From an uncultured Bacteroidales bacterium (lineage in GTDB: Bacteria > Bacteroidota > Bacteroidia > Bacteroidales > P3): a DNA stretch of 64,000 nt. The DNA lies in contig CALUHJ010000002.1 of NCBI GenBank assembly GCA_944320415.1, forward strand, positions 124,001 to 188,000, read 5' to 3'. The position numbers were made by a program, and so were the translations under genes. Below, piece by piece: positions 9,462 through 18,405 of this stretch; position 1 is the stretch's first letter, and the number at the start of each line of letters is the position of its first letter. The notes under the pieces are model-generated. The model had not been told where the DNA came from. It ran no database searches and saw nothing but the letters and a program-made list of their open reading frames with translations.

Positions 9462-10957
9462 TCTTCCTGCCATTTTCCGTCCTGTTTTATCATTTCCACA
9501 AGTCTGTCCACAGCTTCCTTTTCATCCACATTGGAACAGACCAGTTGTTTCGCCCTGTAAAGATGCACCTTTCCCTCCCGGCTTCCTATGTAACCGTAAT
9601 GCGCATCCGCCATTTCTCCCGGTCCGTTCACTATGCAACCCATCACCGCTATCTTAAGTCCTTTCAAGTGACTGCAACGCTTCTTTACCTGTTCCAATGC
9701 CGACTGTATGTCGTATTTTGTCCTGCCACAGGAAGGGCAGGCGATGAATTCGGCCTTGTAAATCCTTTCTCCCGTTGCCTGCAATATATCTGCAGTAAGC
9801 TCACTGTCATTCAATTCAAGCGTTTCAACAGCCGATTCCATTATAAGCGCGGCACTGTCTCCCGCAAGCCTGGCAGTACTTATTTCCTTGTTCTTTCCCT
9901 GCACTATCCTCGCGGCAACAGGTTCGTTTTTTAAAGCGTACAGTATTTCCTCCGGAGAATGTTCGCTCAGGCTGAACTGTCGGCAAGAGGCGATGTCAAC
10001 AGGTGTCCTGCGAATTCTGAATTCGGGTTTCAGTTTAAGCGTTACATCACCGCGACCAGAAATTCCGATATGGCTGTAAGCCTCCCTTATCTGTCTTGCA
10101 ACGGGAATCTCGTTTTCGGGAGCCTCGGTCAAAGACACCCTTATGGTATCACCTATGCCCAAAGCGAGCAGACTGCCTATTCCGGTCATGGACTTGATGC
10201 GTCCTTCCCTTGCATTGCCTGCTTCTGTCACCCCCAAATGAATTGGATAGTCGAATCCTTCCTGCTGCATCATAGCCGCAAGCATGCGGGTGGCATAATG
10301 CATCACCTTTACATTGCTCGACTTCATGGACAATACCAAATCATTGTAATCCATCTGCCGACATATGTTTATGAATTCCATTGCCGCCATCACCATCGCA
10401 TAAGGGGTATCTCCATAGCGTCCCATGACTCTCTCGCTCAACGAACCGTGATTTATGCCTATTCGCATGGCGGTGGAGTGTTTCTTGCATACCTGAATCA
10501 AAGGGTAAAGCCTATCTGCCGTCCGTTGCAATTCGTCAGCATATTCCTGCTCGGTATAATCGTACTTCCCAGTATTTCTGTCGGTATAGTTTCCAGGATT
10601 TATCCTTACCTTTTCCACTATTGCGGCCGCCACTTCCGCTGCCTTTGGATTGAAATGTATATCGGCAACAAGAGGAACGTCACACCCGCGTCTTGAAAGT
10701 TCGTTCTTTATATTGTAAAGGTTTTCCGCAGCCTGTACATTCGAGGCCGTAATACGTACAAGTTCGCAACCGACATCAACAAGTCTCAGACACTGTTCTA
10801 CAGTCGCTTTCGTATCCATCGTATCCGTATTGGTCATCGACTGTATCCTCACGGGATTGTCCCCGCCTATTGCCAGTTTTCCCACCATTACCTCACGGCT
10901 CTTACGCCTTCGCACCGGCAGATCAATTGTCCAGCACGGTATGTTTTCATTTTCCAT
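9458..10957 (-). CDS. ispG: 4-hydroxy-3-methylbut-2-enyl diphosphate synthase
   Basis: 499 residues. It converts methylerythritol cyclodiphosphate to HMBPP in the MEP isoprenoid pathway using a 4Fe-4S cluster. An N-terminal TIM barrel carries IGGDNPVRIQSMTNTDT at about 30-46. The C-terminal domain carries cluster ligands Cys407 and Cys410 (CPSCGR), Cys441 and Glu448 (CIVNGPGE). It is longer than the roughly 370-residue E. coli type because of extra sequence between about 285 and 400. That matches the plant/Bacteroidota three-domain form, though the insert looks shorter than I would expect. It overlaps rlmN by 11 nt and the nuclease gene by 4 nt. Confidence 0.97.
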   Translation of the reverse strand: MENENIPCWTIDLPVRRRKSREVMVGKLAIGGDNPVRIQSMTNTDTMDTKATVEQCLRLVDVGCELVRITASNVQAAENLYNIKNELSRRGCDVPLVADIHFNPKAAEVAAAIVEKVRINPGNYTDRNTGKYDYTEQEYADELQRTADRLYPLIQVCKKHSTAMRIGINHGSLSERVMGRYGDTPYAMVMAAMEFINICRQMDYNDLVLSMKSSNVKVMHYATRMLAAMMQQEGFDYPIHLGVTEAGNAREGRIKSMTGIGSLLALGIGDTIRVSLTEAPENEIPVARQIREAYSHIGISGRGDVTLKLKPEFRIRRTPVDIASCRQFSLSEHSPEEILYALKNEPVAARIVQGKNKEISTARLAGDSAALIMESAVETLELNDSELTADILQATGERIYKAEFIACPSCGRTKYDIQSALEQVKKRCSHLKGLKIAVMGCIVNGPGEMADAHYGYIGSREGKVHLYRAKQLVCSNVDEKEAVDRLVEMIKQDGKWQEE

Positions 10958-11981
10958 TTTCCATTATTTTTTTCGTTGACAAAAGACCGCAGGCCGCCAA
11001 TATATCCTGCCCGCGGGATGCCCGTATCGTACATGTCAATCCTTTCGCACTGAGAAAATCTCTGAAATTTTGCATATCCTGCATATCGGCTCCGCAAAAA
11101 GGGCTGTCGGGAATTGAATGAAACGGTATGATGTTAATCCTGCAAGGCAGGTTTCCAAGCAGTCTGACCAACCCAAGCGCATGTTGTTTACGGTCATTAA
11201 AACCCTTGAAAAGTATATACTCGAAAGTAAGACGTCTTTGCCCCGTCCAGTCATAACGTTTCAGCAGTTTGATTACATCCTCCATTTTATAAGTCTTTTC
11301 TACCGGCATTATTTCCTTTCTTTGTGCGGGAAAAGGAGAATGAAGGCTGATGGCAAGATGCACATCCGTTTCTTCAAGAAATTCTTTCAAAAACGGAATA
11401 TAACCTGATGTGGAGAGGGTTATCCGTCTCGGGCTAAATCCGAATCCCCATTGTTCCGTCAGGACCTCTATGCTTTTCTTTACGTTTGCGTAATTGTCCA
11501 ACGGTTCACCCATTCCCATATATACTATATTGGTTATCCGATGAAATTCAGGCAGGGACCGTATTATGTTCAGAATCTGACTGCATGTAAGGTTGCGTTT
11601 GAATCCCTGTCTGGCCGTTGCACAGAAAGCGCAGTTCATTCTGCAACCTATCTGTGTTGAAACGCAAAGCGTGACGCGTTCTCTATCAGGAATCATGACC
11701 GCTTCAACATAATCATTGGCATTGTATTTGTACAGATACTTCCTTGTTCCGTCCGAAGAAACAGCACAATCCACCGGCGGAACGAGTCCGTAATCGTATG
11801 ATTCGGACAATACCTCTCTATGTTTCAATGATAAGTCCGTCATTTGGCTTATAGATGATATATCCTTACCATAAAGCCATTTGGCAATCTGCCGAGCTGA
11901 GTACGAAGGCAGACCTGCCTTGGAACATATTTCTTTCAGTTCGGAAACGGTCTTGCCGAACAAAGGTTCTTTTTCTTTCAT
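10947..11981 (-). CDS. rlmN: 23S rRNA/tRNA A2503/A37 C2-methyltransferase
   Basis: A 344-residue radical SAM enzyme that methylates C2 of A2503 in 23S rRNA, and of A37 in some tRNAs. The radical SAM cysteines are C113, C117 and C120 in CRMNCAFC. The C-terminal TCTIRASRG carries the second catalytic cysteine, and the methyl-carrying partner cysteine region is also present. GEPLDNYANV and STSGYIP are typical for the family. It overlaps ispG by 11 nt at its 3' end and the following radical SAM gene by 4 nt at its 5' end, so the three are surely co-translated. Confidence 0.97.
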   Translation of the reverse strand: MKEKEPLFGKTVSELKEICSKAGLPSYSARQIAKWLYGKDISSISQMTDLSLKHREVLSESYDYGLVPPVDCAVSSDGTRKYLYKYNANDYVEAVMIPDRERVTLCVSTQIGCRMNCAFCATARQGFKRNLTCSQILNIIRSLPEFHRITNIVYMGMGEPLDNYANVKKSIEVLTEQWGFGFSPRRITLSTSGYIPFLKEFLEETDVHLAISLHSPFPAQRKEIMPVEKTYKMEDVIKLLKRYDWTGQRRLTFEYILFKGFNDRKQHALGLVRLLGNLPCRINIIPFHSIPDSPFCGADMQDMQNFRDFLSAKGLTCTIRASRGQDILAACGLLSTKKIMENGK

Positions 11982-12934
11982 TTCTCGGAATTATATAGTC
12001 TTCCCTGATAAGTATTTCTTTCTCTCATCCTTTGCTCTATTTTGGAGACAAGGGTTTCATTTCTCAACAAATCCCAGTTGGGTCCTGCCTGAAAACGCGG
12101 AGGAATCTCTCCCGCAAACCGTTCTATGACTATGTCGGGATTAAACCTTTCAAGAAAATCGATAATAAACTCTCTGTATTGTTCAAATGAAAAAAAGACA
12201 AAATCATCGGGATGTTGTTCATAATCTTCAAGCATGGGAGTATTCCTGACCAACAACAACTGATGGAACTTTATTGAATTCAATCCGAGATTACTCAATA
12301 TGTCGGCTTCCGCCAACATCATCTCCACACTCTCTCCCGGCAAACCAAAGATAATATGGCCTCCCGTTGTTATGCCTCTTTCTCTTGTCTGTCCGATTGC
12401 CTTGCAGGTCAAAGAAAAATCATGACCTCGATTTATCCTTTTGAGTGTTTTGTCGTAACAACTCTCTATGCCATATTCCACCGTTATATGATAATTACGC
12501 GATAATTCCGCAAGATAATCCAATTTATACTCATCGACACAATCAGGCCTCGTACCTATTACAAGACCTGCTATTCTGGGATGTGACAAAGCCTCTCCAT
12601 ACAAGCGTTTGAGTTTATCCAAAGAAGCATACGTATTGGAATAAGCCTGAAAATAAACCAGATATTTGTCAACATGTTTGTATCGCCACGAATGAAAAGC
12701 AATACCTTCGTCAATCTGCTCGGTTATTGTGTGAACCCTGCGACAGTAAGAAGGATTAAAGGCAGCATTGTCACAAAACGTACAACCACCGAAAGAAACC
12801 GTACCATCCCTGTTCGGACATGTAAAACCTGCATCTATCGACAGCTTCTGCAATCTTTGTCCGAATGTCTTTCTGAAATAGTTTGAATATGCGTTAAACG
12901 GACGTGAATTTCCCCAAGGATATGTCTGCTGCAT
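11978..12934 (-). CDS. YhcC/TIGR01212-type radical SAM protein
   Basis: A 318-residue radical SAM protein. The cluster cysteines are C39, C51 and C54 in the wide-spaced form CPNRDGTVSFGGCTFC, typical of the YhcC family. IIFGLPGES and the N-terminal PWGNSRPFNAYSNYF also fit. The family's reaction is not established; it is related to the Elp3-like SAM enzymes. Gene order puts it between the LutA-like protein (3 nt gap) and rlmN (4 nt overlap), so it belongs to a redox and Fe-S-rich operon. Confidence 0.92.
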   Translation of the reverse strand: MQQTYPWGNSRPFNAYSNYFRKTFGQRLQKLSIDAGFTCPNRDGTVSFGGCTFCDNAAFNPSYCRRVHTITEQIDEGIAFHSWRYKHVDKYLVYFQAYSNTYASLDKLKRLYGEALSHPRIAGLVIGTRPDCVDEYKLDYLAELSRNYHITVEYGIESCYDKTLKRINRGHDFSLTCKAIGQTRERGITTGGHIIFGLPGESVEMMLAEADILSNLGLNSIKFHQLLLVRNTPMLEDYEQHPDDFVFFSFEQYREFIIDFLERFNPDIVIERFAGEIPPRFQAGPNWDLLRNETLVSKIEQRMRERNTYQGRLYNSEK

Positions 12935-12937
12935 ACG

Positions 12938-13657
12938 TCAATTGTTGTACATTAGCAAATCAACCAAGTGTATAGTCTTTAGATCTATCTTGTGTTTGTC
13001 TATATAGGATTGCAGATGCAGCAAACAAGTTTGATCATTACTGACTATATACTGCGCTCCCTCATTCATGATTGCACTTATCTTTTTCTGTGCAAGCGCC
13101 GTACTGACAGGTTCGTTGTAAAGACTGAATGTCCCTCCGAATCCGCAACAAAAATTATTCGTATTGCTCTCAGTCAGTTCCAGTCCTTTCACATTGTTCA
13201 GAAGCAAACGGGTTTCTGCCTCTACGTTATACTCGTTCAATCCCCTGCAATTGGAATGCAGACTGACTTTGTATGGAAATTCCGCTCCTAAATCAAGTTT
13301 ATGTTCGACCTCAACCAAAAATTCGGAAATATCCATAATCCTTTTACCTATGGATTTACTGTCCACGCTATGCATGGAATCCGAAAACAACTTGTTGAAG
13401 TTATTCTTTATATAGCCTGTACAAGAAGTAGAACAAGTGATTATATATTCACTACCTCTGAAATCTTCAATGAATTTATATCCCAGTTCTTTTGCTTCAT
13501 TCCAATTTCCGTTGTCATACAACAAGCGCCCGCAACATGTCTGATTTGATGGATATTTCACATTATGGCCAAGTTTTTCAAGCAATTTTATAAGATTGGA
13601 AGCCGTCTTGGGCGTAAACTGATCAACACAGCAAGGGACAAAAACTATCAAATCCAT
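12938..13657 (-). CDS. LutA/YkgE-like Fe-S binding protein (CCG domain)
   Basis: A 239-residue protein with two cysteine-rich CCG domains: CC at 9-10 and CCGRL at 41-43 in the first half, HSNCRGLNEY and CCGFGG at 170-174 in the second. Such domains bind 4Fe-4S clusters or carry redox disulfides, as in LutA, GlpC and heterodisulfide reductase. In LutABC it acts with LutB and LutC in L-lactate oxidation, but neither partner is adjacent here. It starts the operon of lutA-like, yhcC, rlmN, ispG and nuclease genes, with a TATTTTTG box 24 nt upstream of its ATG. Family assignment is firm; lactate as substrate is inference. Confidence 0.88.
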   Translation of the reverse strand: MDLIVFVPCCVDQFTPKTASNLIKLLEKLGHNVKYPSNQTCCGRLLYDNGNWNEAKELGYKFIEDFRGSEYIITCSTSCTGYIKNNFNKLFSDSMHSVDSKSIGKRIMDISEFLVEVEHKLDLGAEFPYKVSLHSNCRGLNEYNVEAETRLLLNNVKGLELTESNTNNFCCGFGGTFSLYNEPVSTALAQKKISAIMNEGAQYIVSNDQTCLLHLQSYIDKHKIDLKTIHLVDLLMYNN

Positions 13658-13680
13658 TTCAAATCCTATTTTATACTCCG

Positions 13681-13688
13681 CAAAAATA
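13681..13688 (-). promoter_or_regulatory. -7 promoter box of the LutA-like operon (TATTTTTG)
   Basis: It matches TAnnTTTG, 24 nt before the ATG at 13657. The -33 region has no clear TTG at the standard spacing. This is the only good box upstream of the five-gene minus-strand operon. Confidence 0.5.
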
Positions 13689-13773
13689 CAAAAAATAACT
13701 ATCGAAAATGATATGGGGAAACTGACGAATCAAGACATAATTAAACAGAAAACCGTTTTGATTCTTACTTCAT

Positions 13774-14487
13774 TCAAACAAAAAGTACAGTCTCTACGGT
13801 TCGTAGATATTGTTCCGTATAATTGTTGTCAATGTCTCTTATATAAAAATCCCTGACAATAATCTGACTTTGAGAATGTGCAAATACACTTATGATTCTT
13901 TCCAATGGTTTGTCATAACAAGTATAAATATTTATTCTTTCTATTGCATACAAAGAATAAACCGATAAACAATCCGACAACAAACCGTTTTGTTCAGGTG
14001 GTAAGATACATATTATCCGTGCATCATCCGTACAAACCTTTGATACACAAAATGCAAATTCTTCAAAAGACAATGTAGAGGTATGGCGTGCCAGATTACG
14101 TTTGCAATAAGGGGAATTAAGACTGTTGACAAAGAAAGGAGGATTACTGACTATATAATCATATTTATGGCAATTGTCTTTATTTGTGGCGAAATCCTGA
14201 AAACTTATATTCAAAGCAGTCAAACGATCATTCCACTTACTCAAATTGAAGTTCTCAGAGGCCTGACGTACGGAATTAAAATCCAAATCAATAGCAGTAA
14301 TTGCAGCAGAAGAAAAACGTTGAGCCATAACAAGACTTATAATACCACATCCAGTGCCGACATCCAATATATTTTTGGGATTGGCTTCAGGTGCAAGAGT
14401 TGCGAGCAAAATAGAATCCGTACCGACCTTCATTGTCGATGCAGAATGATTCAAAGAAAACTGTTTACATCTAAAATCCATAAGCAT
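13774..14487 (-). CDS. trmN6: tRNA1(Val) (adenine(37)-N6)-methyltransferase
   Basis: A class I SAM methyltransferase that makes m6A37 in tRNA-Val. The SAM motif DVGTGCGI is near residues 42-49, and the catalytic SNPPF of N6-adenine methylases is at 114-118. The family N-terminus KQFSLNHSASTMKVGTDSILL supports a start at 14487 or 14481 (237 or 235 residues). A longer frame begins at 14535, but its first 16 codons run through a perfect 8-bp terminator hairpin and are not conserved in character. No promoter fits between the hairpin and the start, so expression may depend on read-through from the exb operon. Confidence 0.9.
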   Translation of the reverse strand: MLMDFRCKQFSLNHSASTMKVGTDSILLATLAPEANPKNILDVGTGCGIISLVMAQRFSSAAITAIDLDFNSVRQASENFNLSKWNDRLTALNISFQDFATNKDNCHKYDYIVSNPPFFVNSLNSPYCKRNLARHTSTLSFEEFAFCVSKVCTDDARIICILPPEQNGLLSDCLSVYSLYAIERINIYTCYDKPLERIISVFAHSQSQIIVRDFYIRDIDNNYTEQYLRTVETVLFV

Positions 14488-14492
14488 ACTTG

Positions 14493-14524
14493 AAAAAAAG
14501 AGCTGCCTTTTTAATGGGCAGCTC
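14493..14524 (-). terminator. Rho-independent terminator of the exb operon
   Basis: GAGCTGCC (14500-14507) pairs perfectly with GGCAGCTC (14517-14524), loop of nine bases. On the minus strand it is followed by seven T. It lies 31 nt after the last exbD stop and immediately before the likely trmN6 start. Confidence 0.8.
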
Positions 14525-14554
14525 CTGTTTTTCATATTTTATACCATCTAATTT

Positions 14555-15025
14555 CTAATAGGTATCTTTTATTCTTCGTGAAGCGGCATACATTATACGC
14601 AAAGCACCAACTTTTCTAAGCTCTTGTTTTACATCTGTAACATCTCCCATCTTCACTTCCTTGCTACATTTAATAGTAGTCGTCAAGAAAGGCTTGTCTG
14701 CCTCATCTCTCGCGGCCCTTTCTGCCTCTATAAATGAAGCTATGTCCGATATCTCACCCAACTGATCGTTCAATTGGATACGTGTTGCCGAACCGAATTT
14801 GCGTTCATCTATAGGACTTCCTATATATATGTAACTAACTAAAGATTTCTTCTCCAACTTCTGTATTTCAGAAGCCTGAGGTACTTCTATATGCACCAAC
14901 AGATTACTTTCCCTCATTGTGGTGATGACCATGAAGAAGAACAACAGCATGAATATTATATCGGACATTGAACCCATATTCAATTCCGGTGCACTGCCAG
15001 AACCTTTTTGTTTAAACTTTGCCAT
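14555..15025 (-). CDS. exbD: ExbD/TolR-type biopolymer transport protein (second copy)
   Basis: 156 residues: a short cytoplasmic N-terminus, one membrane helix at about 20-42 (MSDIIFMLLFFFMVITTM) containing the family's proton-path Asp (D in MSDI), and a periplasmic domain. With ExbB it forms the proton-driven motor that energises TonB-dependent outer membrane uptake, or a Tol-like system. Its ATG overlaps the stop of the first exbD (TAATG). No TonB gene follows; a terminator hairpin closes the operon. Two unlike ExbD paralogues after ExbB are usual in Bacteroidota. Confidence 0.92.
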   Translation of the reverse strand: MAKFKQKGSGSAPELNMGSMSDIIFMLLFFFMVITTMRESNLLVHIEVPQASEIQKLEKKSLVSYIYIGSPIDERKFGSATRIQLNDQLGEISDIASFIEAERAARDEADKPFLTTTIKCSKEVKMGDVTDVKQELRKVGALRIMYAASRRIKDTY

Positions 15026-15609
15026 TATTTTGTCCCTCCTACATTTTTAGGTTCCGCTTCTGAAATAGCAGTAGGTATAGCCTTATCTATAGCCTCTCTT
15101 TGTTCAGAATTACAATCTACATAAGCCTTGGCAAACTTTGCCCTTGACAATTCGTCTTTCAATTCATTTATCGCTGCCGTAAGCTCATTTTGAACCATCA
15201 GATACATTTCATAGGAAGTTCCACGGTCGTTTTGCAATGAAATAACTCCTTTTGAAACATCAACGGTTCCCAACAAAGGAATGTCAGTCTTTTCTTTTTC
15301 CGGCAGATTAGGCAAATTGTTAGGGTTTGAGAGAAATTCTTTAGCTCTTTCCTTAAGCATATTAATATCACCTATCTCATTGTTGAAAAGAAGTTGATCT
15401 TCTTTGTTCACCAAAACCACAAAAGTATTTCTTCTATGAATATCTGGCGGCTTAACGTTCGGATCCGATGGCGGCGGCAAACGTCTCTGTATACCCATAT
15501 CCGTATTGATTGATGAAGTCAACAAGAAAAAGGTCAACAACAAAAACGATATGTCGGCCATCGAAGAACTGTTAAGAGCCGGTAATTTTTTCTTCGCTCT
15601 TTTTGCCAT
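15025..15609 (-). CDS. exbD: ExbD/TolR-type biopolymer transport protein (first copy)
   Basis: 194 residues. The N-terminus KKLPALNSSSMADISFLLLTFFLLTSS contains the membrane helix with the conserved Asp in MADISF, then a periplasmic domain longer than in the second copy. It starts 3 nt after the upstream four-helix membrane protein gene and overlaps the next exbD by 1 nt, so stoichiometric co-translation is likely. The role is the same motor as ExbB; which TonB it serves cannot be seen here. Confidence 0.92.
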   Translation of the reverse strand: MAKRAKKKLPALNSSSMADISFLLLTFFLLTSSINTDMGIQRRLPPPSDPNVKPPDIHRRNTFVVLVNKEDQLLFNNEIGDINMLKERAKEFLSNPNNLPNLPEKEKTDIPLLGTVDVSKGVISLQNDRGTSYEMYLMVQNELTAAINELKDELSRAKFAKAYVDCNSEQREAIDKAIPTAISEAEPKNVGGTK

Positions 15610-15612
15610 AAC

Positions 15613-16083
15613 CTATTTTATTTTTTTAGATATTTCAGCATACAATGCCGACAATATAACTCCAGCAAATAATATGTAAACAACATACATGCACGCACCT
15701 ATCAACTTGGAATTAGAGTAATCCGAACCTGTCTTTTCGAATAGCTCTTTAGGAATATCAGTACCTGAAGACAATGCATAAGACACTATAAATACTACTA
15801 TTAAAGCTCCTAATCCAACCAATATCCCCAATTGTTTCTTAGGATCATACATAAGTCCTTTCACTATCTGTGCAATAGCAAAGAATAAAGCGACCAACAA
15901 ACTGGCACCAAAAAGAATTATGACACTCCAATAGGCTATATTCCATACGGCCATAGCAGTAGACTGTTCTTCTATAGGCATTGACGTATCAAACTTGATA
16001 GCATACACAACTGCACATACAGAAGCTACAACACCCCATATTATCGCTACTATCCAATATATTTTTCTAAAATCTCTTTTCAT
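15613..16083 (-). CDS. Four-helix membrane protein of the exb operon, unknown function
   Basis: 156 residues from the ATG at 16083, which follows a strong AAGGAGG ribosome site; the open frame extends to a GTG at 16119 but lacks such support. Four hydrophobic segments lie at about 8-28, 46-72, 85-105 and 126-149, with a short charged C-terminal end. No catalytic motif is visible. The position between exbB and the first exbD, with a 3 nt gap to the latter, suggests an accessory part of the motor. Its good Shine-Dalgarno is unusual among its neighbours and may set high expression. Confidence 0.8.
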   Translation of the reverse strand: MKRDFRKIYWIVAIIWGVVASVCAVVYAIKFDTSMPIEEQSTAMAVWNIAYWSVIILFGASLLVALFFAIAQIVKGLMYDPKKQLGILVGLGALIVVFIVSYALSSGTDIPKELFEKTGSDYSNSKLIGACMYVVYILFAGVILSALYAEISKKIK

Positions 16084-16168
16084 ATTTCCTCCTTGGTTTT
16101 TTAAGTAATTACTACACACATCCTTGCAAACAGCAAAGACTATATTTCTCTATAAAAGAGAATAAATA

Positions 16169-16984
16169 TTACTTCTTCAAGTTTTTAACCAAGATATCCA
16201 TGAAAGTGATTGAAGAATCTTCCATAGTTGCAACTAAACCTTCTATCTTAGACAACAAATAGTTATAACATATCTGTAATGCCAAAGCCGTTATCAAACC
16301 GAAGACCGTAGTCAACAAGGCAACCTTCATACCTCCGGCAACGACAGTAGGAGATATATCACCCGCCTTTTCAATGTCATCAAATGCCTGAACCATTCCG
16401 ACAACCGTTCCCAAGAATCCGAAAGATGGCGCAAGAGCTATAAACAATGAGATCCATACCATATTGCTTTCCAATCTTGCCATCTGAACTCCACCATAAG
16501 ATGTCAACGATTTCTCTACATCCTCCAAACCATTGTTAACCCTGTCCAAACCTTGATAAAATATAGAAGCGACAGGTCCTCTAGTGTTACGGCATACATC
16601 CTTTGCACCTTCTATATCACCTGCAATAACACGCTCCTCTATTTTTTTCAAAAGTTTATCTGCATTTGTTGTCGCCAAATTTAGATAAAGGATACGCTCA
16701 ATAACCAACGCCAATCCCAATATCAAACATATTAATATCGGGGTCATCCAACCAACTCCACCTTCTATGTATTTAGTTTTCAATGCTTGGTGGAATGATT
16801 GTTCCTCAGCTGGTGCAGGAGTTGTTGTCTCTGCCACTGCAGGTTCTGCTGTGACAGCAGTTTCTGTTGACGAAACCGTAGCAGTTTCACTTTCCGCGTC
16901 CTTTGCAGCATTCGCAAAAGCCACATTCGACAAACCTAAAGTCAATATCATTACTATTGACAAATAAGCACATACTTTTTTCAT
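16169..16984 (-). CDS. exbB: MotA/TolQ/ExbB proton channel protein
   Basis: 271 residues. An N-terminal signal-like helix (4-25) and an Ala/Thr/Glu/Pro-rich linker (about 26-65) precede the channel domain. Helices follow at about 77-100, and after a cytoplasmic loop at about 172-195 and 218-242, with the family's LAPSFGFLGTVVGMVQAF and GGMKVALLTTVFGL segments. It forms the pentameric channel around the ExbD dimer. Signal-plus-linker forms of ExbB are frequent in Bacteroidota. It is the first gene of exbB-X-exbD-exbD and has a full promoter at 17032-17061. Confidence 0.94.
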   Translation of the reverse strand: MKKVCAYLSIVMILTLGLSNVAFANAAKDAESETATVSSTETAVTAEPAVAETTTPAPAEEQSFHQALKTKYIEGGVGWMTPILICLILGLALVIERILYLNLATTNADKLLKKIEERVIAGDIEGAKDVCRNTRGPVASIFYQGLDRVNNGLEDVEKSLTSYGGVQMARLESNMVWISLFIALAPSFGFLGTVVGMVQAFDDIEKAGDISPTVVAGGMKVALLTTVFGLITALALQICYNYLLSKIEGLVATMEDSSITFMDILVKNLKK

Positions 16985-17031
16985 AGCGTTTTTAATTGTG
17001 TTGTTAATTATTTATTTCATTTTGAAAGTTG

Positions 17032-17061
17032 CAAATTTACAATGATATTTTTAAAATACAA
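17032..17061 (-). promoter_or_regulatory. Promoter of the exb operon (TTG-19-TAAATTTG)
   Basis: The -33 TTG (17059-17061) and -7 TAAATTTG (17032-17039) are separated by 19 bp, the Bacteroidota primary sigma pattern. The distance to the exbB ATG is about 47 nt. No operator such as a Fur box was recognised nearby. Confidence 0.75.
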
Positions 17062-17091
17062 TTCCATAAGCGAAAAAAAATGCAATTAACT

Positions 17092-18393
17092 TCACTTTTC
17101 CTCTTCCATGCTTTCATTTGCATCCTTTGAAACCGTAACTAAAATCTTGTCTATTCTCAATGAATCCAAATCAACTATCTCAAACGTAAATATATTCCAC
17201 TTTATCACGTCCCCTATCTTAGGAATCGTCCCGGTAATATCCAATATCAATCCACTAATCGTATTAAAATTGTTACTTTGATACAATTCCTCCAAATCGA
17301 AATGACTCAAAAAATCGTAAAAAGAATATTGCCCTCCAACTAAATAACTACCATCATTCCTCATTACAAATTCGTCCTCATCATCCTCCGTTTCCAACTC
17401 CGAAGCATTTCCTACCAAAGACTCAAGTATATCATTCATAGTTACAATACCTTCCACAACTCCAAATTCATCTATTATAAGAGCATAATGTATCTTATTT
17501 TCCTTAAATGTCTCCAAAGCATCGTAAACACTAACACTTTCATGCAGATATTGAGGTTCTCGCATTATCTCCCTAACAGTAGTATCGGGACTCATCTTAC
17601 TGAACAAGTCCTTTAAATATACCACACCGACTATTTTATCCAAACTCTTTGAAGCAACTGGATATATATAATGAACATGCTGAGCCAACTTTTCTTTCAC
17701 ACAATCCAAACCATCATCAACATCAAGCCATTCAAACTCTGTTCTGTGTGTCATCAATGATGATACATCTCTATCTCCCAACGAAAACACTCTGTCAACA
17801 ATATCATGTTCAACTTCTTGTATTTCTCCCAACTCAGCACTGTCATTTATAATTCCTTTAATTTCTTCCTCCGTGGCTACATTATTTTTCTTTTTAATTC
17901 CAAATATAGCCATAAGTGTATTGGTTGATATAGTAAGCAACCATACAAAAGGATAAAACAACCTGGTCAAAAAGTTCATCGGGCCAACAATAATTTTCGC
18001 TATCCTTTCAGGAGTATTTAATCCTATCTTTTTGGGGAACAATTCCCCAAGTACCAATGTCACATAGGTTATAGCAATAACTATTATTATGCGGGCCAAA
18101 ACGTTGGACAATGATAAGTCTATTCCCAACGAACATATAAATTGTCCTAACGGTCCTATCAAGCTTTCTCCGGAATAAATACCGGTTATGAGACCAACGG
18201 CTGTAATAGCAATCTGGACTGTAGACAAAAAATTATCTGGATTTCCTATTACCTTAATAACCCTTTTAGCCGATTTACTACCCTTTTTCGATTCAACATC
18301 CAATTTGGATTTTCTGGCTGAGGTTATAGAAATTTCGGACATCGAAAACAACCCGTTAACGAGTATCAATATAAGTATTACAATAAGTTCCAT
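17092..18393 (-). CDS. Hemolysin/CorC-family membrane protein (DUF21-CBS-CorC)
   Basis: 433 residues. DUF21/CNNM membrane domain with about four helices in 1-150, a CBS pair at about 205-330 (LMTHRTEFEWL, YALIIDEFGVVEGIVTMNDILESLVG), and a C-terminal CorC/HlyC domain at about 345-425. Members act in Mg2+/Co2+ transport or efflux; the hemolysin name is historical. CBS domains sense adenine nucleotides in related proteins. It lies 12 nt downstream of lspA and is the last gene of the operon. Confidence 0.93.
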   Translation of the reverse strand: MELIVILILILVNGLFSMSEISITSARKSKLDVESKKGSKSAKRVIKVIGNPDNFLSTVQIAITAVGLITGIYSGESLIGPLGQFICSLGIDLSLSNVLARIIIVIAITYVTLVLGELFPKKIGLNTPERIAKIIVGPMNFLTRLFYPFVWLLTISTNTLMAIFGIKKKNNVATEEEIKGIINDSAELGEIQEVEHDIVDRVFSLGDRDVSSLMTHRTEFEWLDVDDGLDCVKEKLAQHVHYIYPVASKSLDKIVGVVYLKDLFSKMSPDTTVREIMREPQYLHESVSVYDALETFKENKIHYALIIDEFGVVEGIVTMNDILESLVGNASELETEDDEDEFVMRNDGSYLVGGQYSFYDFLSHFDLEELYQSNNFNTISGLILDITGTIPKIGDVIKWNIFTFEIVDLDSLRIDKILVTVSKDANESMEEEK

Positions 18394-18405
18394 CTATTAT
18401 TTATC

